Source: Celeribacter litoreus (GTDB lineage Bacteria; Pseudomonadota; Alphaproteobacteria; Rhodobacterales; Rhodobacteraceae). From it: DNA of 64,000 nucleotides. The stretch spans positions 16,788-80,787 of the forward strand of contig NZ_JAIUFY010000012.1 in the NCBI RefSeq assembly GCF_020165855.1, in the 5' to 3' direction. Position 1 is the first letter of the stretch; each line of letters begins with the position of its first letter. The notes beneath the pieces were generated by a model. It searched no databases, was not told where the DNA came from, and saw nothing but the letters and a program-made list of their open reading frames with translations. The position numbers and the translations under genes are program-made. Positions 37,676-47,288 of this stretch are shown piece after piece.

Positions 37676-38185
37676 GTGCCCGATGCGCGCGGTTTTGTTG
37701 TGAGTTGGATAGCTGATTTGGAAATAGAATTCGTCCGTTTGACCGAGGTGCCTGCGGGAGACATCCTGAGCCACATGAGCGACCCGCGCGTGGCGGAGCA
37801 CATGCCGCTTTTGACCGAAGCCTGGACCGAAGACACCGTTGCGGCGTTCGTTGCCGCGAAGGAAGCCTGCTGGGCGCGCGACGGGCTCGGACACTGGGCG
37901 TTTGTCGTGGATGGCGCCTATGTCGGCTGGGGCGGGTTTCAGAAGGAGGGCGAAGAGTGGGACTTCGGTCTGGTCCTGCGGCCGGACCGCTTCGGCCTCG
38001 GCCTCCGGATCGCGAAAAAGGCGCTCGCCTTCGCCCGCACAGACCCGCGCATCCCCTATGTCACCTTCCTCCTCCCCCCGTCCCGCCGCCACCTCGGCGC
38101 GCTACGCCGCATGGGGGCGGAGCAGGTGGGCGAGATGATGTATGAGGGCAATCGGTTTTTGAAGTTTCGGTTGGGGACGGAGTGA
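37676..38185 (+). CDS. GNAT-family N-acetyltransferase
   Basis: This is a protein of about 169 residues with a GNAT-like layout: an N-terminal strand-helix unit (EIEFVRLTEVPAGDIL), the central strands WAFVVDGAYVGWGGFQ, then the acetyl-CoA-binding segment LRPDRFGLGLRIAKKALAFA. The last segment replaces the usual RxxGxG/A loop by RFGLGLR. The start is uncertain: GTG at 37676, GTG at 37700 or TTG at 37718. The acceptor substrate is unknown. It is divergent from nspC. Confidence 0.7.
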   Translation: MPDARGFVVSWIADLEIEFVRLTEVPAGDILSHMSDPRVAEHMPLLTEAWTEDTVAAFVAAKEACWARDGLGHWAFVVDGAYVGWGGFQKEGEEWDFGLVLRPDRFGLGLRIAKKALAFARTDPRIPYVTFLLPPSRRHLGALRRMGAEQVGEMMYEGNRFLKFRLGTE

Positions 38186-38340
38186 GGGGTGTTAGGCGAA
38201 GGCCTGTTTTGAGCCCACACCTGCTTTTGTCGAGTGCCCACCAATGATGCCAACACAGCCAGCATCAACAGAATTTCAAAGGATGATATAAATTGGCGGA
38301 TACCTGATTGGAGTAGTGATTTTCACACTAATTTTCTCTT

Positions 38341-39088
38341 CTAGGATAAAAAAGAAAGAAGAAGATCAAGCCAATTTGTAATTTCATCGATCAAAAACTT
38401 GCTCCCGACCCTTTTCCCTAACTCTTTCAAATATTTGAGAGCGAGATTCGCCAAGTCGGCTAAGGCCATTTTGTCTGGCGCAGATTGTGTCAATATCGCA
38501 TCGATTGCTCCGAGATAGCCACCAATGTCTCTCTTTTGCTCTGGGGTTAGCTCATTGTCTTGTTCGATCTTTGTCTTGTTCGATCTTTGCTCTAAGATGA
38601 GTGAGGTATGTCACATATGGTATCTGAAAGTCTGAAATCCCCAGCTTGTACTCAAATGATGGACCGCCCATAAAAACACTGGGAGGGCGCACAATTCCAT
38701 CAATTGGGGCCTCTCCATTGCGGAGTGCTGCAAGCGGCTTACGCGTCCTGTAGGGCAGCCCCTCTCCATCGTAAGCGACTACATCAACTTGAAAATAATC
38801 ATCTTTAAGACTGTAGGTCTGCCAAAGTTCTTCAAAAGAGCGAGCAAGAATTTTGAAGCCTGCCGTAGCGCATGTATCCTTGAAGAGTTCCTCTAGGTCT
38901 CCATCCTGTCCCGGAAACTTTCCAACACGTAAATATATTAAGTGGGAACCATTGCTTAGCTTGGTCTTCGGCGTATTCGAAATGTGCAAATTATAAGGAA
39001 ACAATTCTGGATGTGTTTCCTTCAATTCATTCATATTACTGGTCTCAAAGTCGAGGGCAGTTTCAACAAAGTAGTCAATATAATCCAT
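38341..39088 (-). pseudogene. Unknown protein gene broken by a 16-bp tandem duplication
   Basis: The first part (start ATG 39088 with an AAAGG site) reads about 178 residues and stops at 38552. A 16-bp unit occurs twice in tandem at 38557-38588, and deleting one copy joins the frame exactly to a second open stretch ending in TAG at 38341. The repaired protein would have 243 residues with a helical C-terminus (AIDAILTQSAPDK, then LALKYLKELGK). An ATG at 39175 is an alternative start. The region is clearly more AT-rich than its neighbours, suggesting recent acquisition. No family is recognised. It may be a pseudogene or an off-phase variant. Confidence 0.7.
38557..38588 (-). repeat. 16-bp perfect tandem duplication
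   Basis: GTCTTGTTCGATCTTT on the plus strand occurs at 38557-38572 and again at 38573-38588 without spacer. It shifts the reading frame of the overlapping gene by one base. Confidence 0.97.
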
Positions 39089-39240
39089 TTCAGCAGACCT
39101 TTCTCTAAACTGTGCCCACAGTCCGTATCGATACAGGAAAACTCGACGGTTTGGCCACGCTTCCATCGCGCGCACTTTTGCAGAGCGTTAGGAAATTAGT
39201 CGCATTGTGTCAAAGGCATAACTCTCTGACGTCCTCTCGC

Positions 39241-40032
39241 TCACGCCCGGTGCGCACCGTCCGCCAGAGATTTCACATAGGCGGCGATCTCTTCGACCGA
39301 TTTGCCGTTGGCCACTTCATTGACGATGGCGGAGCCGACCACGGTGCCATCGGCGACGGCTGCGATCTCTTCGGCTTTCTCGGGGGTGCGGACGCCGAAG
39401 CCGACGATGACGGGTAGGTCGGTCTTGGCTTTGATCCGTGCCACTTCCGGGGCCACGTCCGCGCCGGAGGCGGCGGCTGCGCCGGTGATGCCGGTGATGG
39501 AGACATAGTAGACAAAGCCGGAGGTGTTTTCCAAAACCTTCGGCAGGCGTTTGTCATCGGTCGTGGGGGTCGCGAGGCGGATGAAGTTCAGGCCCGCTTT
39601 CTGCGCCGGAATGCAAAGCTCTTCGTCTTCTTCCGGCGGCAGGTCCACGATGATCAGGCCGTCGATGCCGGCCTCGACCGCATCCACGAGGAATTTGTCG
39701 ACGCCGCGCGAATAGATCGGGTTGTAGTAGCCCATGAGCACAATCGGCGTGGTGTCGTCGGTCTCGCGGAAGGCTTTGGCGAGGTCGAGGGTCTTTTGCA
39801 GGGTCATCCCCTGATCGAGCGCTCGCTGGCCGGCGAGCTGGATCGTCGGGCCGTCCGCCATCGGATCGGTGAAGGGCAGGCCCAGTTCGATGATGTCCAC
39901 ACCGGCGGCGGGCATTGCCTTGACGATCTCCAGCGATTTCGCCTCATCCGGATCTCCGGCCATGACATAGGCGACGAAGGCCTTTTTGCCTGCGGCTTTC
40001 AATTCGGCGAATTTGGCGTCGATACGGGTCAT
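39241..40032 (-). CDS. trpA: Tryptophan synthase alpha chain
   Basis: TrpA cleaves indole-glycerol phosphate and channels indole to TrpB. The 263-residue barrel has the catalytic Glu in [17 protein letters not shown] and Asp in IIVDLPPEE, and the phosphate loop [11 protein letters not shown]. The ATG at 40032 has a GAGGAG site; a GTG three codons upstream is less likely. It is separated from trpFB by 11 kb. Confidence 0.96.
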   Translation of the reverse strand: MTRIDAKFAELKAAGKKAFVAYVMAGDPDEAKSLEIVKAMPAAGVDIIELGLPFTDPMADGPTIQLAGQRALDQGMTLQKTLDLAKAFRETDDTTPIVLMGYYNPIYSRGVDKFLVDAVEAGIDGLIIVDLPPEEDEELCIPAQKAGLNFIRLATPTTDDKRLPKVLENTSGFVYYVSITGITGAAAASGADVAPEVARIKAKTDLPVIVGFGVRTPEKAEEIAAVADGTVVGSAIVNEVANGKSVEEIAAYVKSLADGAHRA

Positions 40033-40102
40033 CAGGTGCACTCCTCGGGAACTACCCTTTGGGAAGTGCCTTAAAACCCGCGCGTGTGCAAGTGCTCAGG
40101 CT

Positions 40103-40513
40103 CTATCCATGCTCTGCGGGCGCAACCATCACGATCCAACTCGTCCCATAGGTGTCGACGCACATCCCGAACCCGGGGGAAAAGAACGTCGCCCCGTATT
40201 CTTGCGTTGGGGTGCCGCCGTCCACCAGAGCGCCATAAATCCGGCGTCCGTCGGCGACATTTTTCGCTTCCAGACTCACAGACACGGACGCCTGCGGGCG
40301 GCTGTCCATATGGGGCGGATAGTCTGAGGCCATCAGATCGCCATAGGGGGACATGAGGGCGCTATGCATGATGGTTTTGGAGGCTTTGAACCCCTCCGGC
40401 GCGTCGGGCATGTCCTCGTAGCGCATGAGATCAAGCGTCCCGCCGAGAATGCTCTGGTAAAAGTGCATGGCCTCTTCGCAGTGGCCTTCGAAATGCAGGT
40501 AAGTGGTGATCAT
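40103..40513 (-). CDS. VOC (PhnB/glyoxalase-like) family protein
   Basis: This 136-residue VOC-fold protein of the PhnB-like type begins MITTYLHFEGHCEEAMHFYQ and has the family turns IMHSALMSPYGDLMASD and DTYGTSWIVMV. These proteins bind metal and small ligands, but this subgroup has no agreed reaction. A strong GAGAGGAGG site supports the ATG at 40513. It lies upstream of trpA on the same strand, with a 70-bp gap. Confidence 0.88.
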   Translation of the reverse strand: MITTYLHFEGHCEEAMHFYQSILGGTLDLMRYEDMPDAPEGFKASKTIMHSALMSPYGDLMASDYPPHMDSRPQASVSVSLEAKNVADGRRIYGALVDGGTPTQEYGATFFSPGFGMCVDTYGTSWIVMVAPAEHG

Positions 40514-40640
40514 GGCAGCCTCCTCTCGCCGTTCACCCCTAAAAGGGTAGCCCAGAGCGCTGATTCCCACAAAGCGCGGGCTTGCGCGAGACCCCTTTGG
40601 GCCTTAGACAGCCTTGGAATTTCGGACAAAGGAGGCCGCT

Positions 40641-41738
40641 ATGGGCTTCAAGATGGGTATCGTCGGTCTGCCGAACGTCGGCAAGTCGACGCTCTTTAAC
40701 GCATTGACCAAAACGGCTGCTGCACAGGCGGCCAACTTTCCGTTCTGCACCATCGAGCCCAACGTGGGCGACGTGGCGGTTCCGGATCCGCGGCTTGATA
40801 AGCTCGCGGAGATTGCTGGCTCCAAACAGATCATCCCGACGCGTATGTCGTTCGTGGATATTGCAGGCCTCGTGAAAGGCGCGTCGAAAGGCGAAGGCCT
40901 CGGTAACCAGTTCCTTGCGAACATCCGCGAGTGTGACGCGATCGCCCACGTCGTGCGCTGTTTCGAAGACGGGGACGTGACCCACGTCGAGGGCCGCGTT
41001 GATCCGGTGGACGATGCGCAAGTGATTGAGATGGAGCTCATGCTCGCTGATCTCGAGTCGATCTCCAAGCGCCGCACCAACCTCGTCCGCAAGCTCAAGG
41101 GCAACGACAAGGAAGCGAAACTCCAAGACGATCTGCTTGCCCGTGCGCAAGCCGCTCTCGAAGCCGACAAGCCGGCCCGAACCGTTGAGGTGACGGAAGA
41201 AGAGCGCAAGCAGTGGAACATGCTCCAGCTTCTGACGCAGAAGCCGATCCTTTACGTTTGCAACGTCGAGGAAGAGAACGCTGCGACTGGCAACAGCTAT
41301 TCTGACGCGGTTGCGAAGATGGCCGAAGAGCAGGGTGCTGGCACAGTGGTGATCTCCGCCAAGATCGAGGAAGAGATTTCCCAGCTCGATGGGGATGAGG
41401 CCGAGATGTTCCTTGAAGAACTCGGTCTGCATGAGGCCGGTCTCGACCGTCTGATCCGTGCGGGCTACGAATTGCTGCACCTCGAGACCTATTTCACCGT
41501 TGGCCCGAAAGAGGCCCGCGCCTGGACGATCCGCAAAGGCACTGCTGCACCGCAGGCCGCCGGTGTGATCCACGGTGATTTCGAGCGTGGCTTCATCCGC
41601 GCAGAAACCATCGCCTACGACGACTACATCGCCTGCAACGGCGAAGGCGGCGCGAAGGAAGCGGGCAAGATGCGCGCAGAGGGCAAAAGCTACATCGTGC
41701 AGGATGGCGATGTGATGCACTTCCTCTTCAACACCTGA
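40641..41738 (+). CDS. ychF: Ribosome-binding ATPase YchF
   Basis: YchF is an Obg-family P-loop protein that prefers ATP and binds ribosomes. In the 365-residue protein the P-loop is [14 protein letters not shown], the switch region [20 protein letters not shown], and the NKxD position is altered as expected for the family (VCNVEEENA). A C-terminal TGS domain ends with [18 protein letters not shown] precedes the ATG, and a strong terminator follows. Confidence 0.97.
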   Translation: MGFKMGIVGLPNVGKSTLFNALTKTAAAQAANFPFCTIEPNVGDVAVPDPRLDKLAEIAGSKQIIPTRMSFVDIAGLVKGASKGEGLGNQFLANIRECDAIAHVVRCFEDGDVTHVEGRVDPVDDAQVIEMELMLADLESISKRRTNLVRKLKGNDKEAKLQDDLLARAQAALEADKPARTVEVTEEERKQWNMLQLLTQKPILYVCNVEEENAATGNSYSDAVAKMAEEQGAGTVVISAKIEEEISQLDGDEAEMFLEELGLHEAGLDRLIRAGYELLHLETYFTVGPKEARAWTIRKGTAAPQAAGVIHGDFERGFIRAETIAYDDYIACNGEGGAKEAGKMRAEGKSYIVQDGDVMHFLFNT

Positions 41739-41760
41739 GTTGAACAGAGCCAAGATTTTG

Positions 41761-41790
41761 AAAAGCCGCCCCAAAGAGGGCGGCTTTTTT
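41761..41790. terminator. Intrinsic terminator after ychF (shared with ALDH gene)
   Basis: 9-bp stem AAGCCGCCC / GGGCGGCTT with a 6-nt loop, T6 on the plus strand and A4 on the left. It touches the stop codon of the convergent aldehyde dehydrogenase. Confidence 0.92.
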
Positions 41791-43184
41791 CATAGGAATT
41801 TGCGCAGCGCCTTGAGAAGCCGGAGTTTCATCCCCTTGAACGGTGGCTCGATGAGCGCCGTTCCGGCCCATTTGGATTGGTAGATGATCGGTTCCAGATG
41901 CGAGAAGCGGTCAAACCCCGCTTTCCCGTGATAGGCCCCGATGCCGGAAGCGCCGACGCCTCCGAATGGCACGCTGTCGAGCCCGGCCTGTAGCAACGTA
42001 TCATTGACGCAGATGCCGCCGGCGAGGCTTCCTTTCACCGCAGTTTCTATCTCGCCCTTGTCCTCCCCGAAAATATACATCGCCAAGGGGTGCTCTCCCA
42101 TGGCGATGAACTCCAAGGCGCCTTCTAGGCTGTCATAGGGGATGACGGGAAGGGTCGGGCCGAAGATCTCTTCTTCCATGAGTTTCAGATCGGCAGGCGG
42201 GTCGAGGACCAGAGACGGAGCGACTTTGTGACCAACTTGCACGCTCTCCAAAGTGAAAGTCTTGCACCCGCGGGACTTTGCTTCCTCTAGCATCGCCATC
42301 TGGCGCGTTTTGTGCGCCGTAGAAATCATCGATGTGTAATCCGCGCTGGGCGCGCCTTCGGGATAGAGCTTCGCAAAGCCGCCCATCAAAGCATCGGACA
42401 GCATCTCCATTTTGCGCCGTTGCACCAACACGTAATCCGGCGCGACACAGGTTTGGCCCGCGTTCACGCTCTTTCCCCATGCGATCCGGCGTCCCGCGCG
42501 TTCGAGATCGGCGGACGGGAGGATCAGGGCAGGGGACTTGCCGCCGAGTTCGAGGGTGACGGGCGTCAGGTTCTTGGCTGCGGCTTCATAGACCTTTCGC
42601 CCGACCGACGTGGAGCCGGTAAAAAGCAAATGATCGAATGGCAGGCCGGAAAAGGCGGAGGCGATGTCGGGGCCGCCAGTAAAGACGCGCACTTCGTCCT
42701 CATCGAATGCGCCGTGTAGCATGTTTGCGAGCACGTCAGATACGCGGGGCGAGAGTTCTGAGGGTTTGATCATCGCGCGATTGCCCGCAGCAAGCGCACC
42801 AATCAAAGGCGAAAGCGCGAGGAGGATGGGATAGTTCCAAGGCGAGATGATCCCAACCACCCCAAGTGGTTTCGGACGCAGTTCCGCGCGCGCCGGGCGA
42901 ACGGGAAGCGGTAGCGGTTGCCGACGCGTGGCCATCCAGCGTTTGAGATTACGCTGTGTGCTTTTGAGGTGGAAGAGGGTGACGTCAATCTCGACGAGGC
43001 GCGTCTCGATTGCGCTCCGATGCGAGAAGTCCTCATTGGCAGCTTTGGTGAGTGCGTCCTCATGCTCAAGAAGAGCAGCCTGCAATCGGCGGAGCCGATC
43101 AAGCCGTGTTTCGAGAGAAACGATCCGTTCCGCCCGATGCGCTGCCTTCATTGCCTCAAGACGGGCTTCCATGTTTTCGGGCAT
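41790..43184 (-). CDS. Aldehyde dehydrogenase, coniferyl-aldehyde dehydrogenase-like
   Basis: This 464-residue NAD(P)-dependent dehydrogenase is of the short class 3/CalB type. Marks are the cofactor loop IISPWNYPILL, FTGSTSVGRKVYEAA, the general base Glu in TLELGGKSPALI and the catalytic Cys in NAGQTCVAPDYVLV. Length and C-terminal hydrophobic tail resemble the coniferyl-aldehyde or fatty-aldehyde enzymes; the substrate is unproven. The ATG at 43184 is chosen because GGAGG lies 5-6 nt upstream, inside the codons of an earlier ATG. Confidence 0.9.
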   Translation of the reverse strand: MPENMEARLEAMKAAHRAERIVSLETRLDRLRRLQAALLEHEDALTKAANEDFSHRSAIETRLVEIDVTLFHLKSTQRNLKRWMATRRQPLPLPVRPARAELRPKPLGVVGIISPWNYPILLALSPLIGALAAGNRAMIKPSELSPRVSDVLANMLHGAFDEDEVRVFTGGPDIASAFSGLPFDHLLFTGSTSVGRKVYEAAAKNLTPVTLELGGKSPALILPSADLERAGRRIAWGKSVNAGQTCVAPDYVLVQRRKMEMLSDALMGGFAKLYPEGAPSADYTSMISTAHKTRQMAMLEEAKSRGCKTFTLESVQVGHKVAPSLVLDPPADLKLMEEEIFGPTLPVIPYDSLEGALEFIAMGEHPLAMYIFGEDKGEIETAVKGSLAGGICVNDTLLQAGLDSVPFGGVGASGIGAYHGKAGFDRFSHLEPIIYQSKWAGTALIEPPFKGMKLRLLKALRKFL

Positions 43185-43236
43185 ATTTGCCTCCATTTTT
43201 GCCTATTGAGGCAGAAAAGGAGACGCGGAGAAAGTC

Positions 43237-43473
43237 TCAGCGAACAAAAATCCGCATGAACGTGGCGCGAATACCGTTCTCGGATGGCTCGAACAAGCAC
43301 CCGATCACAAAAGCCAAGGGCCGAATCTCTGTCATTGGTAGGTCCTCAATGCAGTCTCGATGACGCGGGTGTTCTAGAAACGAAACATCAAGGGCATGTG
43401 ACAGTGCTGCGGCTTCTTGGTGACATGAAAGGCAGGGCGCCGCGCCGGGATGAGGATCCGGCAGGGCGATCAT
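43237..43473 (-). CDS. Possible small protein coupled to pxpC
   Basis: A 78-codon frame starts with an ATG overlapping the pxpC stop as ATGA, which suggests translational coupling. It contains PCLSCHQEAAALSHALD and ends in a hydrophobic stretch (PLAFVIGCLFEPSENGI). No family is recognised. The evidence is only the overlap and the lack of any other gene in the 285-bp gap, so it may be chance. Confidence 0.35.
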   Translation of the reverse strand: MIALPDPHPGAAPCLSCHQEAAALSHALDVSFLEHPRHRDCIEDLPMTEIRPLAFVIGCLFEPSENGIRATFMRIFVR

Positions 43474-44534
43474 TTCCGCGATTTGCTGGGCGCTTCGTGA
43501 TCTCTTCCCATGACGGCTTCCGGATGGGCGACATCACCCACGAGATTGCACGACAGTAGGAACTCGGATGTGAGCAACGCGCCAGTCGCAGGAACCAGCG
43601 CGTTCAGAATCTCTTCCTGGCGCTCTTTGTCTTTGATCTGAATGTTTTCTGCGTCGTCCCGCGAGATGATCTCGAAGTGGACCTCTGAACCGGTCGGAAA
43701 TTGAGCGAGTCGGGGCAGGTCAGCCGTGATGACCGTCGCGATTTTCGGATAGCCGCCTGTGGTCTGTGCGTCCGCCATCAGGATCATCGGTTGGCCGGAT
43801 GCAGCCACCTGAATTGCTCCCGGTACGATCCCGTCCGATACAATGTCATGTCCGCGCACCGCAGCGAGTGCTGGTCCATCTAGAACCGTCCCCATGCGAT
43901 CCCGTTGAGAGGTGACGCGGAAGGGCGCGTTTTCGAGCAATGCGATCACGTCTGGCGCGAAGTAGTCATCCTGTGGACCGAGGACGAGACGGATCGGTCT
44001 ATCAGCTGCGATTGGGGTGAGACGCGTGGCAGGTGTCCGTGGCCGGAGGCAAATGGGTTTTTCTTTCTCGGCCCCCAGCGGGAGCACATCCCCCGCGCGC
44101 AGTGCACGGCCTTCCAGCCCGCCCAAGCCAAAGCGAAGATGCGTGGCCCGTGATCCAAGCACCTCGGGAACCTCTATTCCGCCCGAAATTGCTATGTATC
44201 CCCAAATGGCGTTCCCGAGGGCTCCAATTTTGATGATCTCACCGGCCTCAACTTTGTGGCTCTGGCCCACGGGGACAACACGGTCATCAATGCGGATTTC
44301 GCAGTCTCCACCGGTCACAGCAAAGCACAAATCACGACCGGCGCGAAACTGTCCGCCAACAGCGGCGAACTCAAGCGCAGCCGCGGTTGGCGGATTGCTG
44401 CAAAGAGCGTTCGCAAGGTCCATCGAGGGGCGATCCATCGCGCCAGCTGCGGGCACGCCTAAATGTTTTAGGCCTCGCCTTCCGTGGTCTTGCACAGTGA
44501 GCACCGGGCCAGCACTTAGAATTTCCAAGGTCAC
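43470..44534 (-). CDS. pxpC: 5-oxoprolinase subunit C (biotin-dependent carboxyltransferase family)
   Basis: PxpC is the KipA-like part of the bacterial ATP-dependent 5-oxoprolinase PxpABC. The 354-residue protein shows the family start LTVQDHGRRGLKHLGVPAAG, AMDRPSMDLANALCSN and the DGIVPGAIQVAASGQPMILM strand pair. The start overlaps the pxpB stop by 4 bp (ATGA). Older annotations call it allophanate hydrolase subunit 2 or urea amidolyase. Confidence 0.93.
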   Translation of the reverse strand: MTLEILSAGPVLTVQDHGRRGLKHLGVPAAGAMDRPSMDLANALCSNPPTAAALEFAAVGGQFRAGRDLCFAVTGGDCEIRIDDRVVPVGQSHKVEAGEIIKIGALGNAIWGYIAISGGIEVPEVLGSRATHLRFGLGGLEGRALRAGDVLPLGAEKEKPICLRPRTPATRLTPIAADRPIRLVLGPQDDYFAPDVIALLENAPFRVTSQRDRMGTVLDGPALAAVRGHDIVSDGIVPGAIQVAASGQPMILMADAQTTGGYPKIATVITADLPRLAQFPTGSEVHFEIISRDDAENIQIKDKERQEEILNALVPATGALLTSEFLLSCNLVGDVAHPEAVMGRDHEAPSKSRK

Positions 44535-45289
44535 TGCGCGCCCTCCGGCTGCGGTGATAATTCTCCTGCGCCGATCGCGGCGGCAATTTCATTTCCGCGC
44601 TCTGCGCTAACGGGCACAAACCGCAGGCGATCACCGGCAGCAAATAGCACTGGATTCGCACTCGCGGGATCAAAAGTCCGCCACGGCGTCCACCCGACAT
44701 AGCGCCATCCGGATGGGCCCGCGACGGAATTGATGCTCCCTTGTTGCCCACCGATCCCCACGGCGCCCGCAGGGATCAGGTGTCTCGGTTTCGGAAGGCG
44801 CGGCGTGTGAAGCGCTTCGGGGAGGCCGCCGAGATAGGCAAATCCCGGTGCGAAGCCGATCATATAGACGCGGTATTCCGCGCTCGAATGCAACTCGACC
44901 AAAGCGTCCGGTGTCATCTCTTTTTCTGCTGCGAGCGCCTCAAGATCCATTCCTACTTTGCCGCCATAAACGACGGGCACACGCCAATGTCGTGAGACAT
45001 CCTCCTGTGCGCCGAGTGTCGTGATACGCTCTGACAGCAGACCTTCGAGCAGAGCGCCGCGCACTTGCGTCGGATCGTACGTGACGAGCAGCGAGCGGTA
45101 GGTCGGCACAGTTTCGAGCACCCCGTCGATCGGGCGATCCAAAAGGTTTTGCGCCAATGCAATGACCCGACGGTTTGCAACAGGATCAATCATTTCACCG
45201 AACTGCACGCAGAGAGCAGAATCGCCCAAGGTCAGAAAGAGGGGGCTGCTCGCGGTTCCGTCAACGGTTGGCTGCTCGCAAGCATTCAT
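44531..45289 (-). CDS. pxpB: 5-oxoprolinase subunit B
   Basis: PxpB is the KipI-like partner of PxpC. The 252-residue protein has the typical LTLGDSALCVQFGE start, then VPVVYGG, the MIGFAPGFAYLGGLPEALHT block, and PAGAVGIGGQQ near the end. It is first in pxpB-pxpC and is divergent from pxpA across a 115-bp gap that holds a palindrome. Confidence 0.93.
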   Translation of the reverse strand: MNACEQPTVDGTASSPLFLTLGDSALCVQFGEMIDPVANRRVIALAQNLLDRPIDGVLETVPTYRSLLVTYDPTQVRGALLEGLLSERITTLGAQEDVSRHWRVPVVYGGKVGMDLEALAAEKEMTPDALVELHSSAEYRVYMIGFAPGFAYLGGLPEALHTPRLPKPRHLIPAGAVGIGGQQGSINSVAGPSGWRYVGWTPWRTFDPASANPVLFAAGDRLRFVPVSAERGNEIAAAIGAGELSPQPEGAQ

Positions 45290-45342
45290 TCAGAAACCTC
45301 ATTGGCGTTGCGTGTCTTTTCTGTATACCCATGCAATCAAGC

Positions 45343-45359
45343 AATTAGCACAGCTAATT
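45343..45359. promoter_or_regulatory. Palindromic operator candidate between pxpB and pxpA
   Basis: AATTAGC-ACA-GCTAATT, a perfect 7-bp inverted repeat with a 3-nt spacer, lies midway in the divergent promoter region. It is a plausible site for a repressor controlling both pxp transcripts. No regulator gene is adjacent. Confidence 0.55.
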
Positions 45360-45404
45360 TGGCATCAAAGATCAACAATATGCCTGAATGCGGGGAGGGA
45401 GCCA

Positions 45405-46178
45405 ATGACGATCACCTTGGATCTGAATTGTGACATGGGGGAGAGCTTCGGTGCCTACACGGTCGGCGATGATGCCGCGATGCTCGACTTGGTGACGTCT
45501 GCCAATGTGGCTTGCGGGTTTCATGCCGGTGATCCGGTGGTGATGCGTCGCACAATTCAACTCGCGAAGGAGGCGGGCGTCGCAATAGGTGCGCACCCGT
45601 CCTTCATGGATCTCTATGGTTTCGGGCGCAGACGTATTTCCGGAGAGCGCCCCGAGGATCTCGAAGCCCAGCTCATTTACCAGATTGCTGCGATCCAGGG
45701 TATGGCCGCTGTGGAAGGGCATCCGATCACGCATGTAAAAACTCACGGCGCGCTTGCGAACATGGCGGCCGCAGACGCTGACCTCGCGGTGGTATGTGCG
45801 CGTGCAGTTGCTGCGGTTGATCCATCGTTGATCTATGTCTCTTTGCCTTACTCAGAGTCTTACACCGCCGCCGAAAAACTCGGGCTGAAGGTCGCTTGTG
45901 AAATTTACGCCGATCGCAGCTATACAGATGCTGGCCAGCTCACGCCCCGCAATCAGCCGGGCGCAGTGATCCACGAGATCGCTCAAAGCACGGATCAAGT
46001 GCTCGAGATGGTCGTCAACAAGCGAATCCCGACGACGGGAGGGCAGTTTCTTCCCGTTGATCCTGCGACACTCTGTATTCATGGTGATACTATGGGTGCC
46101 CCGCAAATTGCGGCCTCTCTGCGGGATGCTCTGGAGCAGAATGGTGTCACCATTGCTCCATTTGCATCGCGGCCGTAA
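45405..46178 (+). CDS. pxpA: 5-oxoprolinase subunit A (LamB/YcsF family)
   Basis: PxpA cleaves the activated 5-oxoproline ring. The 257-residue protein shows the signature LDLNCDMGESFGAY, then SANVACGFHAGDP, GAHPSFMDLYGFGRR and VKTHGALAN. The ATG at 45405 follows GGGGAGGGAG. It is divergent from pxpB-pxpC, completing the three-subunit enzyme that recycles spontaneously formed pyroglutamate. Confidence 0.94.
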   Translation: MTITLDLNCDMGESFGAYTVGDDAAMLDLVTSANVACGFHAGDPVVMRRTIQLAKEAGVAIGAHPSFMDLYGFGRRRISGERPEDLEAQLIYQIAAIQGMAAVEGHPITHVKTHGALANMAAADADLAVVCARAVAAVDPSLIYVSLPYSESYTAAEKLGLKVACEIYADRSYTDAGQLTPRNQPGAVIHEIAQSTDQVLEMVVNKRIPTTGGQFLPVDPATLCIHGDTMGAPQIAASLRDALEQNGVTIAPFASRP

Positions 46179-46250
46179 TCCCGCATCGGTTTTGTATAAA
46201 TCCTCATCGCGAGCGGAAGTCGCATTCGCACCGGCGCCCCACTGAATAGC

Positions 46251-47255
46251 TTAGGCCGCGCTTTGCTGAAGTCCAGGGCGGCCCTTGTCCAGCGTCAGTG
46301 ACTGAAGCAGGGTGCTCCAATCCAGCCCGATATCTTGTTGTTTAGGGCTCGCGGGAACACACCGCGCCTTCCCGTAAATCTGGTTTTCCAGAGCGAGTGC
46401 CCAGACCTCCGGATCGTGGCCTTTCACAAATGCCGCCCCAGCTCCGCTTTCGTGCAAGCCGTCAACATCTGCATACAACAAGGGGCGCCGCGCCGCGCGT
46501 GCTTCAAGGGCCACGAGACCGAAGCTCTCCCACCGCGATGGCATCACCACGAGATCGACCGCGGCCATCGCTTCGACGGGATCACTGACGTAACCGAAAA
46601 ACCTGATACGCGTGTCACCGTGCGCGAGAGCCTTGAGAGCGGTCTCTTCCGACCCGGAGCCATAGACGTGAAGACGCAGGTCAGGATCGGGCAGAGTTCG
46701 AAAGGCTTTGATCAGAACATCGAACCCTTTCTGCCGATCAAGTCGGCCGATGGCGCCGAGCACACGAACAGGCCCTTCAGGCGCAGGCAGATCGAAGAAC
46801 GGATCAAGTGAAACGCGTGATCGGATCACTGTGAGCCTCGTGGATCGCACCAAACCCCGCCGGCGCAGCCAGTCCGCCTGAGCCGAGCTTACCGCGATCA
46901 CGCGGTCGAATAGCGCATAGGCTGTGCGGAGGAGGGTGAAAAAGCGCGCTTTGAAGGGGACGTTGTGGGCCGTGAAGCCCTCAGTGTAGCTGTGTTCGAC
47001 ATGATAGAGTTGCACACCACTATGGCGGGCGCGAAATGCGATGAGACGCGGCAGGCTACGCCAGTTGATTGTGAGATGCGAGATCACCACATCGGCGTCG
47101 CACTGCGGCAGAGCTTCGCCGCGCCCGACGATACGGACCATCTGCTGCGCCATTTGTGTGAGCTCGGGAGAGTTGGTCATGAGATCAATGACGCGCATCA
47201 GCCCACCAGGGGTGGTGTCGTCGACAAGGTGAATAATTCGAAGCTTGGCAGTCAT
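46251..47255 (-). CDS. Glycosyltransferase family 4 (GT-B)
   Basis: This 334-residue retaining glycosyltransferase has the N-terminal domain motif VDDTTPGGLMRVI and the C-terminal donor-binding block GRLDRQKGFDVLIKAF. The EX7E-type segment follows in VMPSRWESFGLVALEARAAR. It is the last gene of the minus-strand operon flippase, GT2, GT2, GT4, so it probably adds a sugar to the lipid-linked repeat unit on the cytoplasmic face. Donor and linkage are unknown. Confidence 0.9.
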   Translation of the reverse strand: MTAKLRIIHLVDDTTPGGLMRVIDLMTNSPELTQMAQQMVRIVGRGEALPQCDADVVISHLTINWRSLPRLIAFRARHSGVQLYHVEHSYTEGFTAHNVPFKARFFTLLRTAYALFDRVIAVSSAQADWLRRRGLVRSTRLTVIRSRVSLDPFFDLPAPEGPVRVLGAIGRLDRQKGFDVLIKAFRTLPDPDLRLHVYGSGSEETALKALAHGDTRIRFFGYVSDPVEAMAAVDLVVMPSRWESFGLVALEARAARRPLLYADVDGLHESGAGAAFVKGHDPEVWALALENQIYGKARCVPASPKQQDIGLDWSTLLQSLTLDKGRPGLQQSAA

Positions 47256-47288
47256 GGAATGCTCCTGTGATTAAAATGTTTTTAGGGA

